64,000 nt of DNA from Falsiroseomonas frigidaquae (GCF_012163145.1 NZ_JAAVTX010000005.1:124001-188000), one strand, 5' to 3'; counted from the stretch's first letter, positions 31,787 through 41,163 are shown. Numbers and translations: made by a program. Notes: generated from the sequence alone by a model not told the origin.

Positions 31787-33838
31787 ATGACCCGATCCCC
31801 CATCACCTTCGCCTGCACCTGCGAGGACACGATGCCGCTGGATGGCCGCGCCATCGCACGCGGCTGCGCCGGCGGCGCGCCGCGCCTCGCGGAACAGCTT
31901 TGCCAATCGCAACTCGACCGGTTCCTTGCCGCCCTGGCGGAGGATGTACCGGTGACGGTCGCCTGCACCGCCCAGGCGCCACTATTTGCCGAGGTGGCGG
32001 AGGATGCCGGCTTCGCGCAGCCGCTCGACTTCGTGAACATCCGCGAGACGGCCGGCTGGTCGGCGGAGGCGAAGGCCGCCGGGCCGAAGATGGCGGCGCT
32101 GATCGCCGCCGCCGCCGTGCCGATGCCCGCGACGCCGCTGGTGCCGCTGAAAAGCGAGGGCGTCACCCTGATCCTTGGCCGGGACGAGGCTTCGCTGCAT
32201 GCGGCCGAACGCCTGGCGGGCGCGCTGGATGTGACGGTGTTGCTGGATGGCAGCGCGCCCATCGCCCCGCTGCGGGCCGCGGAATTCCCGGTGGCGCGGG
32301 GCCACGCCCGCAGCGCGACCGGCTGGCTCGGCGCCTTCGAGGTGGTGGTGGATGGCCACGCCATGCCGCGCCCTTCCTCCCGCACCGCCTATGAATGGGG
32401 GCCGCGGCGCGATGGCACGGTCAGCCGCTGCGACGTGCTGCTGGACCTGACCGGCGGCGCACCGCTGTTCCCGGCCGCGGAAGTGCGCCAGGGCTATCTG
32501 CGCGCCGACCCCGCGGATGCCGCCGCGGTGGAACGCGCGATCGGCGCGGCGAAGGATCTGGTGGGCGAGTTCGACAAGCCGCGCTTCATCGACTTCGATG
32601 CGGGGCTGTGTGCCCATTCGCGCAACAAGCGCGTGGCCTGCACCCGCTGCCTGGATCTGTGCCCGACCGGCGCCATCACGCCCGGGGCCCTGACGCGCCG
32701 CGACAGCGTGGTGATCTCCGCCGAGATCTGCGCCGGCTGCGGCGCCTGCGCCGCCGTCTGCCCCACGGGCGCCGCCAGCTACGCCCTGCCGGCGTCGGAG
32801 AACCTGCTGCGCCGGCTGCGCGCCCTGCTGCTGACCTATCGCGAGGCGGGCGGCGAGGCGCCGGCGGTGCTGGTGCATGATGCCGAGCATGGCGAGGCGC
32901 TGATCGACGCGCTGGCCCGCCACGGCAGCGGCCTGCCGGCGCGCGTGCTGCCGCTGCGGGTGAACGAGGTCTCGCAGCTCGACCTCGCCTTCCTGCTGGC
33001 CGGCTTCGCCTGGGGTGCGGCGCAGATCCGCCTGCTGCTGCGCGGCCGCCGCGCGCATGGGGTGGAGGGCGTGCTGCGGAACCTGGATTTCGCCACGCAG
33101 ATCCTGTCCGGCCTGGCGGTGCCCGAACACGGCGCAGCCCGCGCCGCCGCGATCGAGACGGACGACCCCTTCACGCTGGGCGAGCAACTGGCCGGCCTGC
33201 CCCGCCGCGGCCTGCCCTTCCCGCCCGCCACCTTCCTGGCCATCGGCACGCCGCGGGAGATGCTGCGCCAGGCCGGGCGTGCCCTGGCCGAGGGAATGAA
33301 CCGGCGGGAGGCGGTGCTGCCGATGCCCGCACTCGCCCCCTTCGGCCAGGCGAAGGTGGATACGGCGGGCTGCACCCTGTGCCTGGCCTGCACCATGGTC
33401 TGCCCGACCGCCGCCTTCACCGCGAACCCCGAGACACCGCAGCTCCGCTTCCTGGAGGATGCCTGCGTGCAATGCGGCCTCTGCGCCACGACCTGCCCGG
33501 AGAAGGTCATCACGCTGGAGCCGCGGCTGAACCTGGCGCCGGAGGCGGCGCGGATGCAGGTTGTGAAGCAGGAGGACCCCTTCTGCTGCGAACGCTGCGC
33601 GAAACCCTTCGGCGTGAAGTCGCAGATCGACCGGGTGACCCGCAAGTTGCAGGAAGGCGGCCACTGGATGTTCCGTGACCCAAAGCAATTGGCACTGCTG
33701 CGGCTGTGCGAGGATTGCCGCCCCTTCGCCGCGACCGATGCCGCGCTGGACCCCTATGCCGGCCCCGACCGCCCGGTGGCCAAGACCACGGAGGATTGGC
33801 TGCGGGAGGCGGAGCGGGCGAAGCGGGAGACGTCCTGA
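31787..33838 (+). CDS. Polyferredoxin-type 4Fe-4S protein of the FDH cluster
   Basis: A 683-residue cytoplasmic protein with five cysteine-rich regions: CTC near residue 10; CTRCLDLCPTGAI near 285 and CAGCGACAAVCPTGA near 315 (one two-cluster ferredoxin domain); CTLCLACTMVCPTAAF near 530 and CVQCGLCATTCPEKVI near 560 (a second); and a C-terminal CCERCAKPF...LCEDCRPF pair near 602 and 643 that resembles a zinc ribbon. The region between the two ferredoxin domains is a Rossmann-like alpha/beta domain (LLLTYREAGGEAPAVLVHDAEHG is its start). It diverges from the accessory run and is conserved with it; it may deliver electrons or clusters, which is inference. Confidence 0.88.
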   Translation: MTRSPITFACTCEDTMPLDGRAIARGCAGGAPRLAEQLCQSQLDRFLAALAEDVPVTVACTAQAPLFAEVAEDAGFAQPLDFVNIRETAGWSAEAKAAGPKMAALIAAAAVPMPATPLVPLKSEGVTLILGRDEASLHAAERLAGALDVTVLLDGSAPIAPLRAAEFPVARGHARSATGWLGAFEVVVDGHAMPRPSSRTAYEWGPRRDGTVSRCDVLLDLTGGAPLFPAAEVRQGYLRADPADAAAVERAIGAAKDLVGEFDKPRFIDFDAGLCAHSRNKRVACTRCLDLCPTGAITPGALTRRDSVVISAEICAGCGACAAVCPTGAASYALPASENLLRRLRALLLTYREAGGEAPAVLVHDAEHGEALIDALARHGSGLPARVLPLRVNEVSQLDLAFLLAGFAWGAAQIRLLLRGRRAHGVEGVLRNLDFATQILSGLAVPEHGAARAAAIETDDPFTLGEQLAGLPRRGLPFPPATFLAIGTPREMLRQAGRALAEGMNRREAVLPMPALAPFGQAKVDTAGCTLCLACTMVCPTAAFTANPETPQLRFLEDACVQCGLCATTCPEKVITLEPRLNLAPEAARMQVVKQEDPFCCERCAKPFGVKSQIDRVTRKLQEGGHWMFRDPKQLALLRLCEDCRPFAATDAALDPYAGPDRPVAKTTEDWLREAERAKRETS

Positions 33839-33894
33839 TTGCGGGCGCGCCGTCGCCCGCCTAGCTTGATGTGGCGTAGGCAGGAGCTTTCCGC

Positions 33895-34140
33895 ATGAAC
33901 GCCCCCTTCCCCGGCGGCAAGCGCCCGGTGGTGCAGGAGTTGGACGAGGCGCTGGTGCAGCGCGCGGAGAAGCTGAACCGCGACCTGCCCGGCACGATCG
34001 AGCGGCTGCTGGAAGCCCATCTCGCCGAACAGGATGCGAAGCTGGCCGAAAGCCGCGCGGCGGCGGAGGAACATGCCCGCTTCACCAACGCCTTCATCGA
34101 GAAGCACGGCTTCTGGGCCGAGGAATACCGGCAATTCTGA
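33895..34140 (+). CDS. ccdA: CcdA-like type II antitoxin
   Basis: An 81-residue antitoxin. The C-terminal half matches CcdA, with LNRDLPGTIERLLEAHLAEQ and NAFIEKHGFWAEEYRQF, the segment that wraps the toxin in the family. The N-terminal DNA-binding ribbon is short (KRPVVQEL). It is followed 13 bases later by a ccdB homologue whose frame is broken, so the antitoxin stands alone unless the break is a sequencing error. Starts with ATG at 33895 after AGGAG. Confidence 0.85.
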   Translation: MNAPFPGGKRPVVQELDEALVQRAEKLNRDLPGTIERLLEAHLAEQDAKLAESRAAAEEHARFTNAFIEKHGFWAEEYRQF

Positions 34141-34153
34141 CGACCTGCCGCTG

Positions 34154-34481
34154 ATGGCGCAGTTCGACGTGCACCGGAACCTCGGCGCCGACCGCGCCGC
34201 CGTTCCCTTCGTGGTCGTGCTGCAATCCCGGGCGCATGACCATGTGCCGACACGCCTGGTCGCGCCGCTGCTCGATGGCGGCGCGGCGGCACCACTGCGC
34301 CCACCAGCCACCCCTACCCCGCTTCACCGTGGCGGGCCGCCCGGTCATCCTCGACATCCTGCAGACCACCGCCATCCCGCGCGGCGCCCTCGGCCCATTG
34401 GTCGGCTCGCCGGCCGATGACAACAGCGCGACGCGCATCGTCGCAGCGGTGGACGAGGCGATCTCGCGCGCCCATGGCTGA
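34154..34481 (+). pseudogene. ccdB: CcdB-like toxin, frameshifted
   Basis: The N-terminal half (MAQFDVHRNLGADRAAVPFVVVLQS, then PTRLVAPLL) reads in one frame from 34154. The C-terminal half (RFTVAGRPVILDILQTTA, then IPRGALG and DDNSATRIVAAVDEAI) reads in the next frame and ends at the TGA 34479-34481. Removing one C from the ACCCCG run near 34316-34322 would join them into a normal ~108-residue CcdB gyrase inhibitor. As written the product ends with an unrelated Arg/Pro-rich tail. The terminal residues important for gyrase poisoning in CcdB would be lost. Confidence 0.8.
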
Positions 34482-34505
34482 GCGGACAACCCGGAGGACC
34501 CAGCA

Positions 34506-35519
34506 ATGATGAACCAGCAGATCCTGCTCGCCCGCCGCCCGCAGGGCGCACCCGTCGCCGAGGACTTCCGGCTGGTGGAAACCCCGATCCCTGATCCCGG
34601 CCCCGGCGACGTGCTGGTGCAGCACCGCTTCATCTCGCTGGACCCCTACCAGCGCGGCCGCATGGATGACGTGAAATCCTACTCCGCCCCGGTCGCCATC
34701 GGCGGCGTCATGGAATGCGGGGCGGTGGGCCAGGTGGCGGCCAGCAGCGATGCCAGGTTCCGCGAGGGTGACTGGGTGCTGGGCGGCTTCGGCTGGCAGA
34801 GCTATTCGGTGCGGCCGGCCAAGTCGCTGATCGCGATCGACCCGGATGAGGCGCCGCCCTCCACCGCGCTCGGCGTCCTCGGCATGCCGGGGCTGACCGC
34901 CTGGGTCGGGCTGGAGGATATCGGCCAGCCCAAGGCCGGGGAGATGCTGGTGGTCTCCGCCGCCTCCGGTGCCGTGGGCCAGGTGGCGGGCCAGCTTGGC
35001 AAGATCCGTGGCGCCAAGGTGGTGGGCATCGCCGGCGGCGCGGAGAAATGCGCCTTCGTGAAGGACACGCTGGGCTTCGACGCCGCGATCGACCACCGCG
35101 GCAACCTCGATGCGCAGCTCGATGCCGCCTGCCCGGATGGCATCGACGTTTATTGGGAGAATGTCGGCGGCGCGGTTCAGGCGGCGGTCTTCCCGCGCTT
35201 CCGAGATTTCGGCCGCATGGTGATGTGCGGCATGATCTCGCAATACAACACCGCCCCCGGCGCCGCCGCCGCGGGGGCGCCGCCGGGGCCGAATCTCGGG
35301 CCCGTGGTGCGCAAGCGGCTGCGCATCCAGGGCTTCATCGTCTCCGACACCGGCTGGCCGCGCTATGGGCAGTTCCGCAAGGAAATGCTGGGCCATATCA
35401 AGGCCGGGCGGATCAAGTGGCGGGAGGATGTGGCGCACGGCCTGGCCAATGCCCCCGCCGCCTTCATGGGGATGCTGGAGGGGCAGAATTTCGGCAAGCA
35501 GCTCGTCGCGCTGGACTGA
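34506..35519 (+). CDS. NADP-dependent zinc-independent oxidoreductase (MDR/CurA-PTGR type)
   Basis: A 337-residue medium-chain reductase. The N-terminal QQILLARRPQGAPVAEDFRL and LDPYQRGRM blocks near 45-55 and the nucleotide-binding VVSAASGAVGQVAGQLGKIRGAKVVGIAGG (Gly motif ASGAVG near 158) are typical of the leukotriene B4/2-alkenal reductase group that uses NADPH to reduce alpha,beta-unsaturated carbonyls. There are no zinc ligands. A close hydrolase gene follows after four bases, indicating an operon. The exact substrate is unknown. Confidence 0.92.
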   Translation: MMNQQILLARRPQGAPVAEDFRLVETPIPDPGPGDVLVQHRFISLDPYQRGRMDDVKSYSAPVAIGGVMECGAVGQVAASSDARFREGDWVLGGFGWQSYSVRPAKSLIAIDPDEAPPSTALGVLGMPGLTAWVGLEDIGQPKAGEMLVVSAASGAVGQVAGQLGKIRGAKVVGIAGGAEKCAFVKDTLGFDAAIDHRGNLDAQLDAACPDGIDVYWENVGGAVQAAVFPRFRDFGRMVMCGMISQYNTAPGAAAAGAPPGPNLGPVVRKRLRIQGFIVSDTGWPRYGQFRKEMLGHIKAGRIKWREDVAHGLANAPAAFMGMLEGQNFGKQLVALD

Positions 35520-35523
35520 GCCG

Positions 35524-36309
35524 ATGCAGGACGCCGTGCTGGCCGAGAGGCTGGCCGGCACCCGCGTGCTGCTGTGCTACGGCCTGCTGGGGGAGGTGAT
35601 CGCCGGCCTCGCCCCGGTCGGCCTCGACTACATGGGCGCGCAGCTGGCCTGGCTGGCCGGGCTAGGCGTCGCGGCGCAGGTGGTGAAGCTGCCAACCGCC
35701 GCGCCGGTCGGTGTCAATGCCGGGCGGATCGCCGCCGCCATGCTGGCCGATCCGCGCCCTTCCATCCTGGTCGGCCATTCCAAGGGCGGGCTGGAGGCGC
35801 TGGCGGCGCTGCTGCGGCCCGGCATGGCGGAACGCTGCCGCGGATTCATCGCCTTGCAGACGCCCTTCCTCGGCTCCCCGGTCGCCGACCTGGTGCTGCG
35901 GCGGCGGCCGGTGCTGCTGGCGGTGCATCATGCGGCCCGGCTGTCGCGGCTCGGCACCGGGCGCGGGCTGCGGGACCTGACGACGCCGGTACGGCAGGAC
36001 TGGATGCGCGCCCATGCGGCGGAAATCGCGGCGCTGACCGCCGCGCTGCCGGTGCTGACCCTGGCCACCGATCTCGGGCCGGAGGGCGGCGACTGGCACG
36101 ACGGAATCTACCATCCGCTAGCGCGCTGGATGCTGGCACAGGGCGCCGGGCCGAATGACGGGCTGGTACCGGTCGCTTCCGCCCTGCTGCCCGGCGCGCA
36201 ACAGAAGGTGCTGCCGGGTTGCCACCGCGCGCTGGTCACGCGCGGCCCCGGACGGGACCCGGTAGGGGTGCTGCGTGAGGCGCTGCGGCAGCTTGCCCCA
36301 GCGCCTTGA
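35524..36309 (+). CDS. Alpha/beta-hydrolase fold protein
   Basis: A 261-residue cytoplasmic hydrolase. The nucleophile elbow GHSKGGLEALAAL is at about residue 80 (Ser in GHSKG), the acid is likely in GPNDGLVPVASALLPG near 215 and the His in CHRALVT near 235. The N terminus VLLCYGLLGEVIAGL contains the usual oxyanion region. There is no lid or signal sequence. It is co-transcribed with the upstream NADPH reductase. Substrate unknown, lipase or esterase-like by fold. Confidence 0.8.
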   Translation: MQDAVLAERLAGTRVLLCYGLLGEVIAGLAPVGLDYMGAQLAWLAGLGVAAQVVKLPTAAPVGVNAGRIAAAMLADPRPSILVGHSKGGLEALAALLRPGMAERCRGFIALQTPFLGSPVADLVLRRRPVLLAVHHAARLSRLGTGRGLRDLTTPVRQDWMRAHAAEIAALTAALPVLTLATDLGPEGGDWHDGIYHPLARWMLAQGAGPNDGLVPVASALLPGAQQKVLPGCHRALVTRGPGRDPVGVLREALRQLAPAP

Positions 36310-36321
36310 GCGAAGCGCGCC

Positions 36322-37758
36322 TCAGCCGAAGATCACGTCGCCTTCCGCCAGGGCGGAGACGCCGCGCAGCGTCGCGATCAGCACCGCGTCGCCGCCCCCC
36401 GGCCCGTCCATATCCATGCTCAGATCGCCATTGGTGGTGTTGAACAGAAGGGTCGGCCCCTCCCCGCCCACAGGCGCCTCACCCTGCACCAGCGGCCCGC
36501 TGAACGGCAGGAACAGGCGGATCTGATCCTCGCCGCTGACAAAGCCGCGGATGATGTCGCCGCCATCCTCGAAGGAGGTGTAGACAAAGACGTCCTGGTC
36601 GCCATCGGCCTGGGTCTGGATCAGGTCGGAGCCGACATTGCCGAAGATCGTATCGGCACCGGCGCCGCCGATCAGCGTGTCGTCCCCGGCGCCACCCAGG
36701 ATCAGGTCGATGCCGGCGCCGCCATTGACCAGGTCGTTGCCCCAATTGCCGTAGAGCAGGTCGTCGCCCGCGCCGCCCAGCACGCTGTCATCGTCGTCGC
36801 CACCATCCAGCGTATCGGCGCCGTCGCCGCCATTCAGCAGGTCGTTGCCGGCGTCGCCATCGATCTCGTCGGCGCCGGCATTGCCCTGGATGCGATCGGC
36901 GTCGTCGCCGCCCGAAATGAAGTCGTCGCCGTTCTCGCCGCGCATCGTGTCGGCGCCGTCGACGCCATACATGAAGTCCCGGCCGCCGCCGCCCCGCAGG
37001 ATGTCCTGGCCTGCGCCGCCATCCATGTCGTCATTGCCATCGCCACCGGACAGCACGTCGTTGCCCGCGCCGGCGAAGATCCCGTCGCCACCGGCACCGC
37101 CAAGCAGATGGTCGTCGTCGGCACCGCCCTGCATGAAGTCGTTGCCGTCGCCGCCGGTCAGCGTGTCGTTGCCTTCATCGCCATACAGCGCGTCGTCGCC
37201 GAAGCCGCCGACCACGCGGTCATCATCCGCACCACCCTGGAGGTAGTCGTTGCCCGCTCCACCGATCAGCGTGTCGTTGCCGCCCTCGCCATAGCTCCCG
37301 TCATCGCCGGCCATGCCCATGATGAGGTCGCCACCCTGGCCGCCATGCACGGTATCGCGCTGCGCACCGCCTACCAGCGTGTCGTTGCCGCTGCCGGTGA
37401 CGATCAGGCTGCGGAAATCGTCACGTTCGTCGCGGTCCTGCGGCGTGGCGAGATCCGGGCTGAGATGGATCGAGACATGCTCCACCTGGGTATCGCCGGG
37501 CGGGTCGAGCAGGTTGGCGGTGAAGCTGGCGACGCCGTCGACCAGCAGCGCCTCGCCGGGCTGCGGCACATAGCTGAAGGCCCAGGTGAAGGCGAAGCTC
37601 GGCTCGGTCGGCGTGACCAGTTCCGACACGCCATTGCCCCAGTCATCGACCTGCACGGAGACCGCCTGCAGCGGCCCGGTGGTGAACAGCCAGACCGGCG
37701 TGATCGCGGTGAAGCCCAGGAACTGGACTCGGCCAAGATTGACGACATCGACAAGCAT
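36322..37758 (-). CDS. RTX calcium-binding repeat protein
   Basis: A 478-residue protein from the ATG at 37758. Residues 1 to ~105 are a beta-rich domain without known motif. Residues ~110 to 390 are nearly uninterrupted RTX nonapeptides of the GGxGNDxLx type (GSGNDTLVGGAQRDTV, GGAGNDYLQGGADDD and so on), roughly thirty units. A C-terminal ~80-residue segment (QDVFVYTSFEDGGDIIRGF, then DLSMDMDGPGGGDAVLIATLRGVSAL) resembles type I secretion targets. No protease, lipase or adhesin domain is seen. It is probably a secreted calcium-binding or surface protein. Confidence 0.85.
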   Translation of the reverse strand: MLVDVVNLGRVQFLGFTAITPVWLFTTGPLQAVSVQVDDWGNGVSELVTPTEPSFAFTWAFSYVPQPGEALLVDGVASFTANLLDPPGDTQVEHVSIHLSPDLATPQDRDERDDFRSLIVTGSGNDTLVGGAQRDTVHGGQGGDLIMGMAGDDGSYGEGGNDTLIGGAGNDYLQGGADDDRVVGGFGDDALYGDEGNDTLTGGDGNDFMQGGADDDHLLGGAGGDGIFAGAGNDVLSGGDGNDDMDGGAGQDILRGGGGRDFMYGVDGADTMRGENGDDFISGGDDADRIQGNAGADEIDGDAGNDLLNGGDGADTLDGGDDDDSVLGGAGDDLLYGNWGNDLVNGGAGIDLILGGAGDDTLIGGAGADTIFGNVGSDLIQTQADGDQDVFVYTSFEDGGDIIRGFVSGEDQIRLFLPFSGPLVQGEAPVGGEGPTLLFNTTNGDLSMDMDGPGGGDAVLIATLRGVSALAEGDVIFG

Positions 37759-37903
37759 GCAGGCGCTCCCTTGGGGCGGCGCCACCGTTCGGGCGCCCCA
37801 CAATGGATAAAGGCGCGCAACGTTCTGGAAATCAATGCCGGAAATCTAGCCACATGAGACGAATCGGCGACCCCGGGGCTAATCCCTGGGGCCGCCTCAC
37901 CGG

Positions 37904-38614
37904 CTACTCCTTCGCCACCTCGACCATCACCAGTTCCGCATCCTCCTCGGCCGTGATCTGGATGGCGGGCTCGTCGACGATGCCGGCGCCGTCGCGGGTG
38001 GCCAGCGAAGCGCCGTTCACCGTCGCCGCGCCCTTCGCGACAACCAGATAGGCGGCGCGGCCGGGCTCCAGCGCCTGGGTCAGCGTCTGGCCCTTGGCCA
38101 GCGTCGCCGCCAGCACCGCGCCATTGACGTTGATCGGCAGCGCGCCCGAGCCGGCATCGCCCGGGCGGCCGGAAGCCAGCACCTCGAACCCGGCGTCACG
38201 CGCCACCTTGGGGAATTCCTTGGCACCCCAGTTCGGCTTTGCACCACGCACATCCGGCGTGATCCAGATCTGGAAGATCTTCGTCACATCGGGTTCCAGG
38301 TTGTACTCGGCATGCACCACGCCACTGCCGGCGGACATGATCTGGACGTCCCCCGCCGCCGTGCGGCCCTCATTGCCCAGATTGTCCCGGTGCGTGATGG
38401 CGCCCTCGCGGACATAGGTGATGATTTCCATGTCGCGATGCGGATGCGCATCGAAGCCCGTGCCGGGGGCGATCTCGTCGTCGTTCCACACGCGCAGCCG
38501 GCCCCAGCTCATGCGCTTCGGGTCGTTGTAGTTGGCGAAGGAGAAGTGGTGCTTCGCCTTGAGCCAGCCATGGTTGGCGCCGCCGAGGCTGGCGAAGGGG
38601 CGGACATCGATCAT
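37904..38614 (-). CDS. Pirin-family protein
   Basis: A 236-residue bicupin of the pirin family. The metal-binding block GFDAHPHRDMEIITYVREG near residue 55 supplies two His and one Glu, with HAEYN near 103 giving the third His and a further acidic ligand. The C-terminal cupin is less conserved, as usual. Bacterial pirins may act as quercetinases or regulators; the function here is open. The ATG at 38614 has CGGAG nearby, and a strong stem-loop lies in its leader. Confidence 0.92.
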   Translation of the reverse strand: MIDVRPFASLGGANHGWLKAKHHFSFANYNDPKRMSWGRLRVWNDDEIAPGTGFDAHPHRDMEIITYVREGAITHRDNLGNEGRTAAGDVQIMSAGSGVVHAEYNLEPDVTKIFQIWITPDVRGAKPNWGAKEFPKVARDAGFEVLASGRPGDAGSGALPINVNGAVLAATLAKGQTLTQALEPGRAAYLVVAKGAATVNGASLATRDGAGIVDEPAIQITAEEDAELVMVEVAKE

Positions 38615-38631
38615 CGATTTTCTCCGTTCCT

Positions 38632-38656
38632 GCGCCCCGGTACGGAACCGGGGCGC
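38632..38656. other. Stem-loop in the pirin leader
   Basis: Perfect 10-bp arms GCGCCCCGGT (38632-38641) and ACCGGGGCGC (38647-38656) with a five-base loop, 18 bases upstream of the pirin start. It could terminate the upstream USP transcript or act in the 5' leader. No T-tract follows it on the minus strand, so a simple terminator is not assured. Confidence 0.5.
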
Positions 38657-38749
38657 TTCTGTTGGACGGAGAGATAGGCGTGCCGGCCCGGCGGCGCAGC
38701 AACGAAGCCGGGATGGGGGCCATTCAGCCGGTGAATGACCCCGGCCGGA

Positions 38750-39628
38750 TCAGCGGCACATCAGGATCGGGATTTCCGCATTCTCCAGCACATGCCGGGT
38801 GACGCCACCCAGGATCAGCTGGCGCAGGCGGGAATGGCTGTAGGCGCCCTGGCACATCAGGTCGGCGCCGAAATCCCGTGCCGCGCCCAGCAGGCCCGCG
38901 CCCACTTCGCGGGTCTGCGACTTGAAGGCGACCACCTCGGCGTCGATCTCGTGCCAGCGCAGATAGGCCTGGATGCCCTCCGCCGCCGGGCCGCGCCGCT
39001 GGTAGTCCTGGGAATGCAGGATGCGGACGGCCTGGGCGCGGTGCAGCCAGGGCAGCGCAGCCGCGACGGCGGCCGCACTTTCCGCACTGCCGTTCCAGGC
39101 GATGCAGACGCGGGAGCCCATCACCTCCGGCGCCGTGCGCGGCGCGATCAGCACCGGGCGGCCCGAATCGAACAGCACGGCATGCAGCGCGTCGGAGGAG
39201 GAGACATCCTCATCCGCCTCCGGATGCGGCACCACCGCCATGTCGTAGAGGCGCGACTGCTGCGCGACGATATCCTCCTCACGCCCCGCGATCGCCTCGA
39301 AGGACAGGGTGACGCCGGGCACCTTCAGCGCAGTGTTCGGGTCCGCGGCCATGGTCAGGTCGCCATGGGTGGCGGTGAACTTCTCGAACAGCGCGCGGAC
39401 GCGGCCGGCGCGTTCGCCGGATTCGCGCTCGGTGGCGGCCATCATCTCCTCGATCATGGCGCCCGACAGGCCTTCGCCGGCCAGCGGCGCGACATCGCGC
39501 GCATCGACGCGCACATGCAGGCAGTGCAGATGCGCGCTCCAGATCCGCGCGACCATCAGGCCCGTGGCGAGCGCGGCTTCCCCGGCCGCGGTACCGGTCA
39601 ATGGCAGCAACAGGCGGCGATAAGCCAT
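38750..39628 (-). CDS. Universal stress protein, tandem-domain
   Basis: A 292-residue protein with two USP-like halves. The first half begins YRRLLLPLTGTAAGEAALATGLMVARIWSAHLHCLHV, the second begins VCIAWNGSAESAAAVAAALPWLHRA near residue 173. The second half ends with the ATP-binding type segment GADLMCQGAYSHSRLRQLILGGVTRHVLENAEIPILM; the G-x2-G-x9-G(S/T) pattern is approximated as GAYSHSRLRQLILGGVT. Cytoplasmic stress-response protein; the precise role is unknown. The gene stands apart from its neighbours by 71 and 135 bases. Confidence 0.88.
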   Translation of the reverse strand: MAYRRLLLPLTGTAAGEAALATGLMVARIWSAHLHCLHVRVDARDVAPLAGEGLSGAMIEEMMAATERESGERAGRVRALFEKFTATHGDLTMAADPNTALKVPGVTLSFEAIAGREEDIVAQQSRLYDMAVVPHPEADEDVSSSDALHAVLFDSGRPVLIAPRTAPEVMGSRVCIAWNGSAESAAAVAAALPWLHRAQAVRILHSQDYQRRGPAAEGIQAYLRWHEIDAEVVAFKSQTREVGAGLLGAARDFGADLMCQGAYSHSRLRQLILGGVTRHVLENAEIPILMCR

Positions 39629-39699
39629 CGCGCCTCTCCTTCATCCAGATTTGGGTGCGAAAAGCCTTCCCGAGGACTTTATGCCCTAGTTTCGCGGCG

Positions 39700-41163
39700 T
39701 CACGCCAGCGTGGCCCGCGCAGGCCCCAGCGGTGCGGTGGCGTCCAGCACCTGCCAGGTGATCGGCCCCGGATCGGCCGCCGCCGCCTGGTCCAGCACAT
39801 CGACCGTGGCATCGGAGGCATCGCGGCCCTCGGCGGTTCGTGCGGCAACGCGGCGGCGCAGCAGGTCCAGCGGCGCGGCCAGCCAGAAGCCGATGAAGGG
39901 GTACGGCGCGGCGGCCGATTCGGCCGCCTGGCGCTGCGCCGGGTCGAGGAACACCGCATCCAGCACCACGCTGTGCCCGGCCGCCAGCGCCTGCCGGGCG
40001 GCGGCGAAGATCTCGGCATGCACCGCGCGGCTTTCCGCCTCGGCATAGGCTTCGGGCGGCAGCCGTGCCTCCGGCGCCACGCCGGCGCGGCGCTTGCGCG
40101 TTTCATCCGTGCGCAGGTGCAGCGCGCCGGGGGCGACGCCGAGATCGGGCGCGATCTGCCGGGCCAGCCAGGTCTTGCCGGTGCCCTGAAGGCCACCCAC
40201 CGCCACCAGCCGCGGCGGAACCTGGCGCAGATGCGCCTCCGCCGCCGCCAGATAGGCCAGCCCATCCGCGCCACGGCGTGCCGTGACATGCGCCCGCACC
40301 ATGGCCCGCAGCGCCATCCAGAAGCCGAGCGCCGGCAGTAGGCCGAAATCGCCGGTGCGCGCCAGGTAGCGGTTCATCACCCGGTTAGCCGCCGGGCGCT
40401 GGCCGGACCGGCACAGATCCATCAGCAGGAAGGCGAGGTCGTAGCCGGTATCGGTGGTGGCCAGCGCCTCGTCGAATTCCAGCGCGTCGAAGGGCGTTGG
40501 CCTTCCCTGCCACAGGCACAGATTGCCCAGATGCAGGTCGCCATGGCAGCGCCGCACATGCCCCGCCGTCGCGCGCGCCGCCAGATGCGGGCCGAGCGCC
40601 GCAAGCCGCGCGGCCATGCCGGCGCCAAGTGCCGCGACGCGGTCCTCCGGCAGGCCGGTGGCGCGGCAGTCGCGGATATTTCCCGCCAGCACGCGGGCCA
40701 TGGCGGCGGGCGCATCGAAGCCGGGCGGCGCCGGGGCTGCGGCCTGGTGCAGTGCCGCCACGGCATCCGCGGTTGCATCCAGCAATTCCGGCGTCAGCGC
40801 GCCACGCCGGGCGATGACATCGAGAAAGTCATCCTTCGGCACCGGCGCCATGCGGAGCACCCACTCCACCGGCTCGCCCGCGCCATCCACAGCAAGGGTG
40901 CCATCCGGCGCGCGGGTCACCGGCACCACGTCCCGGTACAGGCCGGGCGCATGGGGCTGGTTCAGCTCCAATTCGCGCCGGGCGAAATGCTGCCGCGCCG
41001 CCAGCCCGGAGAAATCCAGGAAGCCCAGGCGGACCGCCTTCTTCAGCTTCCACACCGTGTCCCGGCCGATGAAGACGGCCGAGATATGCGTCTCCACCGG
41101 ATCCGCCCCCGCCAGGCGCCGCAACAGCGCCGCGACCGGGGCCTGATCCTGGGGAATGGTCAC
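39700..41163 (-). CDS. Bifunctional APH-like kinase / P-loop ATPase protein
   Basis: A 487-residue two-domain protein. The N-terminal half is an aminoglycoside phosphotransferase-like kinase fold: [22 protein letters not shown] near residue 30, [17 protein letters not shown] near 205 (catalytic loop HGDLHLGN) and [21 protein letters not shown] near 228. The C-terminal half from about 317 is an AAA-33-type P-loop kinase, [21 protein letters not shown] (Walker A). Such fusions are common and their substrates are unknown. Starts with GTG overlapping the pdxH stop. Confidence 0.88.
   Translation of the reverse strand: MTIPQDQAPVAALLRRLAGADPVETHISAVFIGRDTVWKLKKAVRLGFLDFSGLAARQHFARRELELNQPHAPGLYRDVVPVTRAPDGTLAVDGAGEPVEWVLRMAPVPKDDFLDVIARRGALTPELLDATADAVAALHQAAAPAPPGFDAPAAMARVLAGNIRDCRATGLPEDRVAALGAGMAARLAALGPHLAARATAGHVRRCHGDLHLGNLCLWQGRPTPFDALEFDEALATTDTGYDLAFLLMDLCRSGQRPAANRVMNRYLARTGDFGLLPALGFWMALRAMVRAHVTARRGADGLAYLAAAEAHLRQVPPRLVAVGGLQGTGKTWLARQIAPDLGVAPGALHLRTDETRKRRAGVAPEARLPPEAYAEAESRAVHAEIFAAARQALAAGHSVVLDAVFLDPAQRQAAESAAAPYPFIGFWLAAPLDLLRRRVAARTAEGRDASDATVDVLDQAAAADPGPITWQVLDATAPLGPARATLA

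Noticed and set aside
37865-37900. Terminator hairpin between the pirin and RTX genes
   Set aside because: The CCCCGGGG/CCCTGGGG arms have a mismatch and no T-tract, so the evidence is too weak to list.
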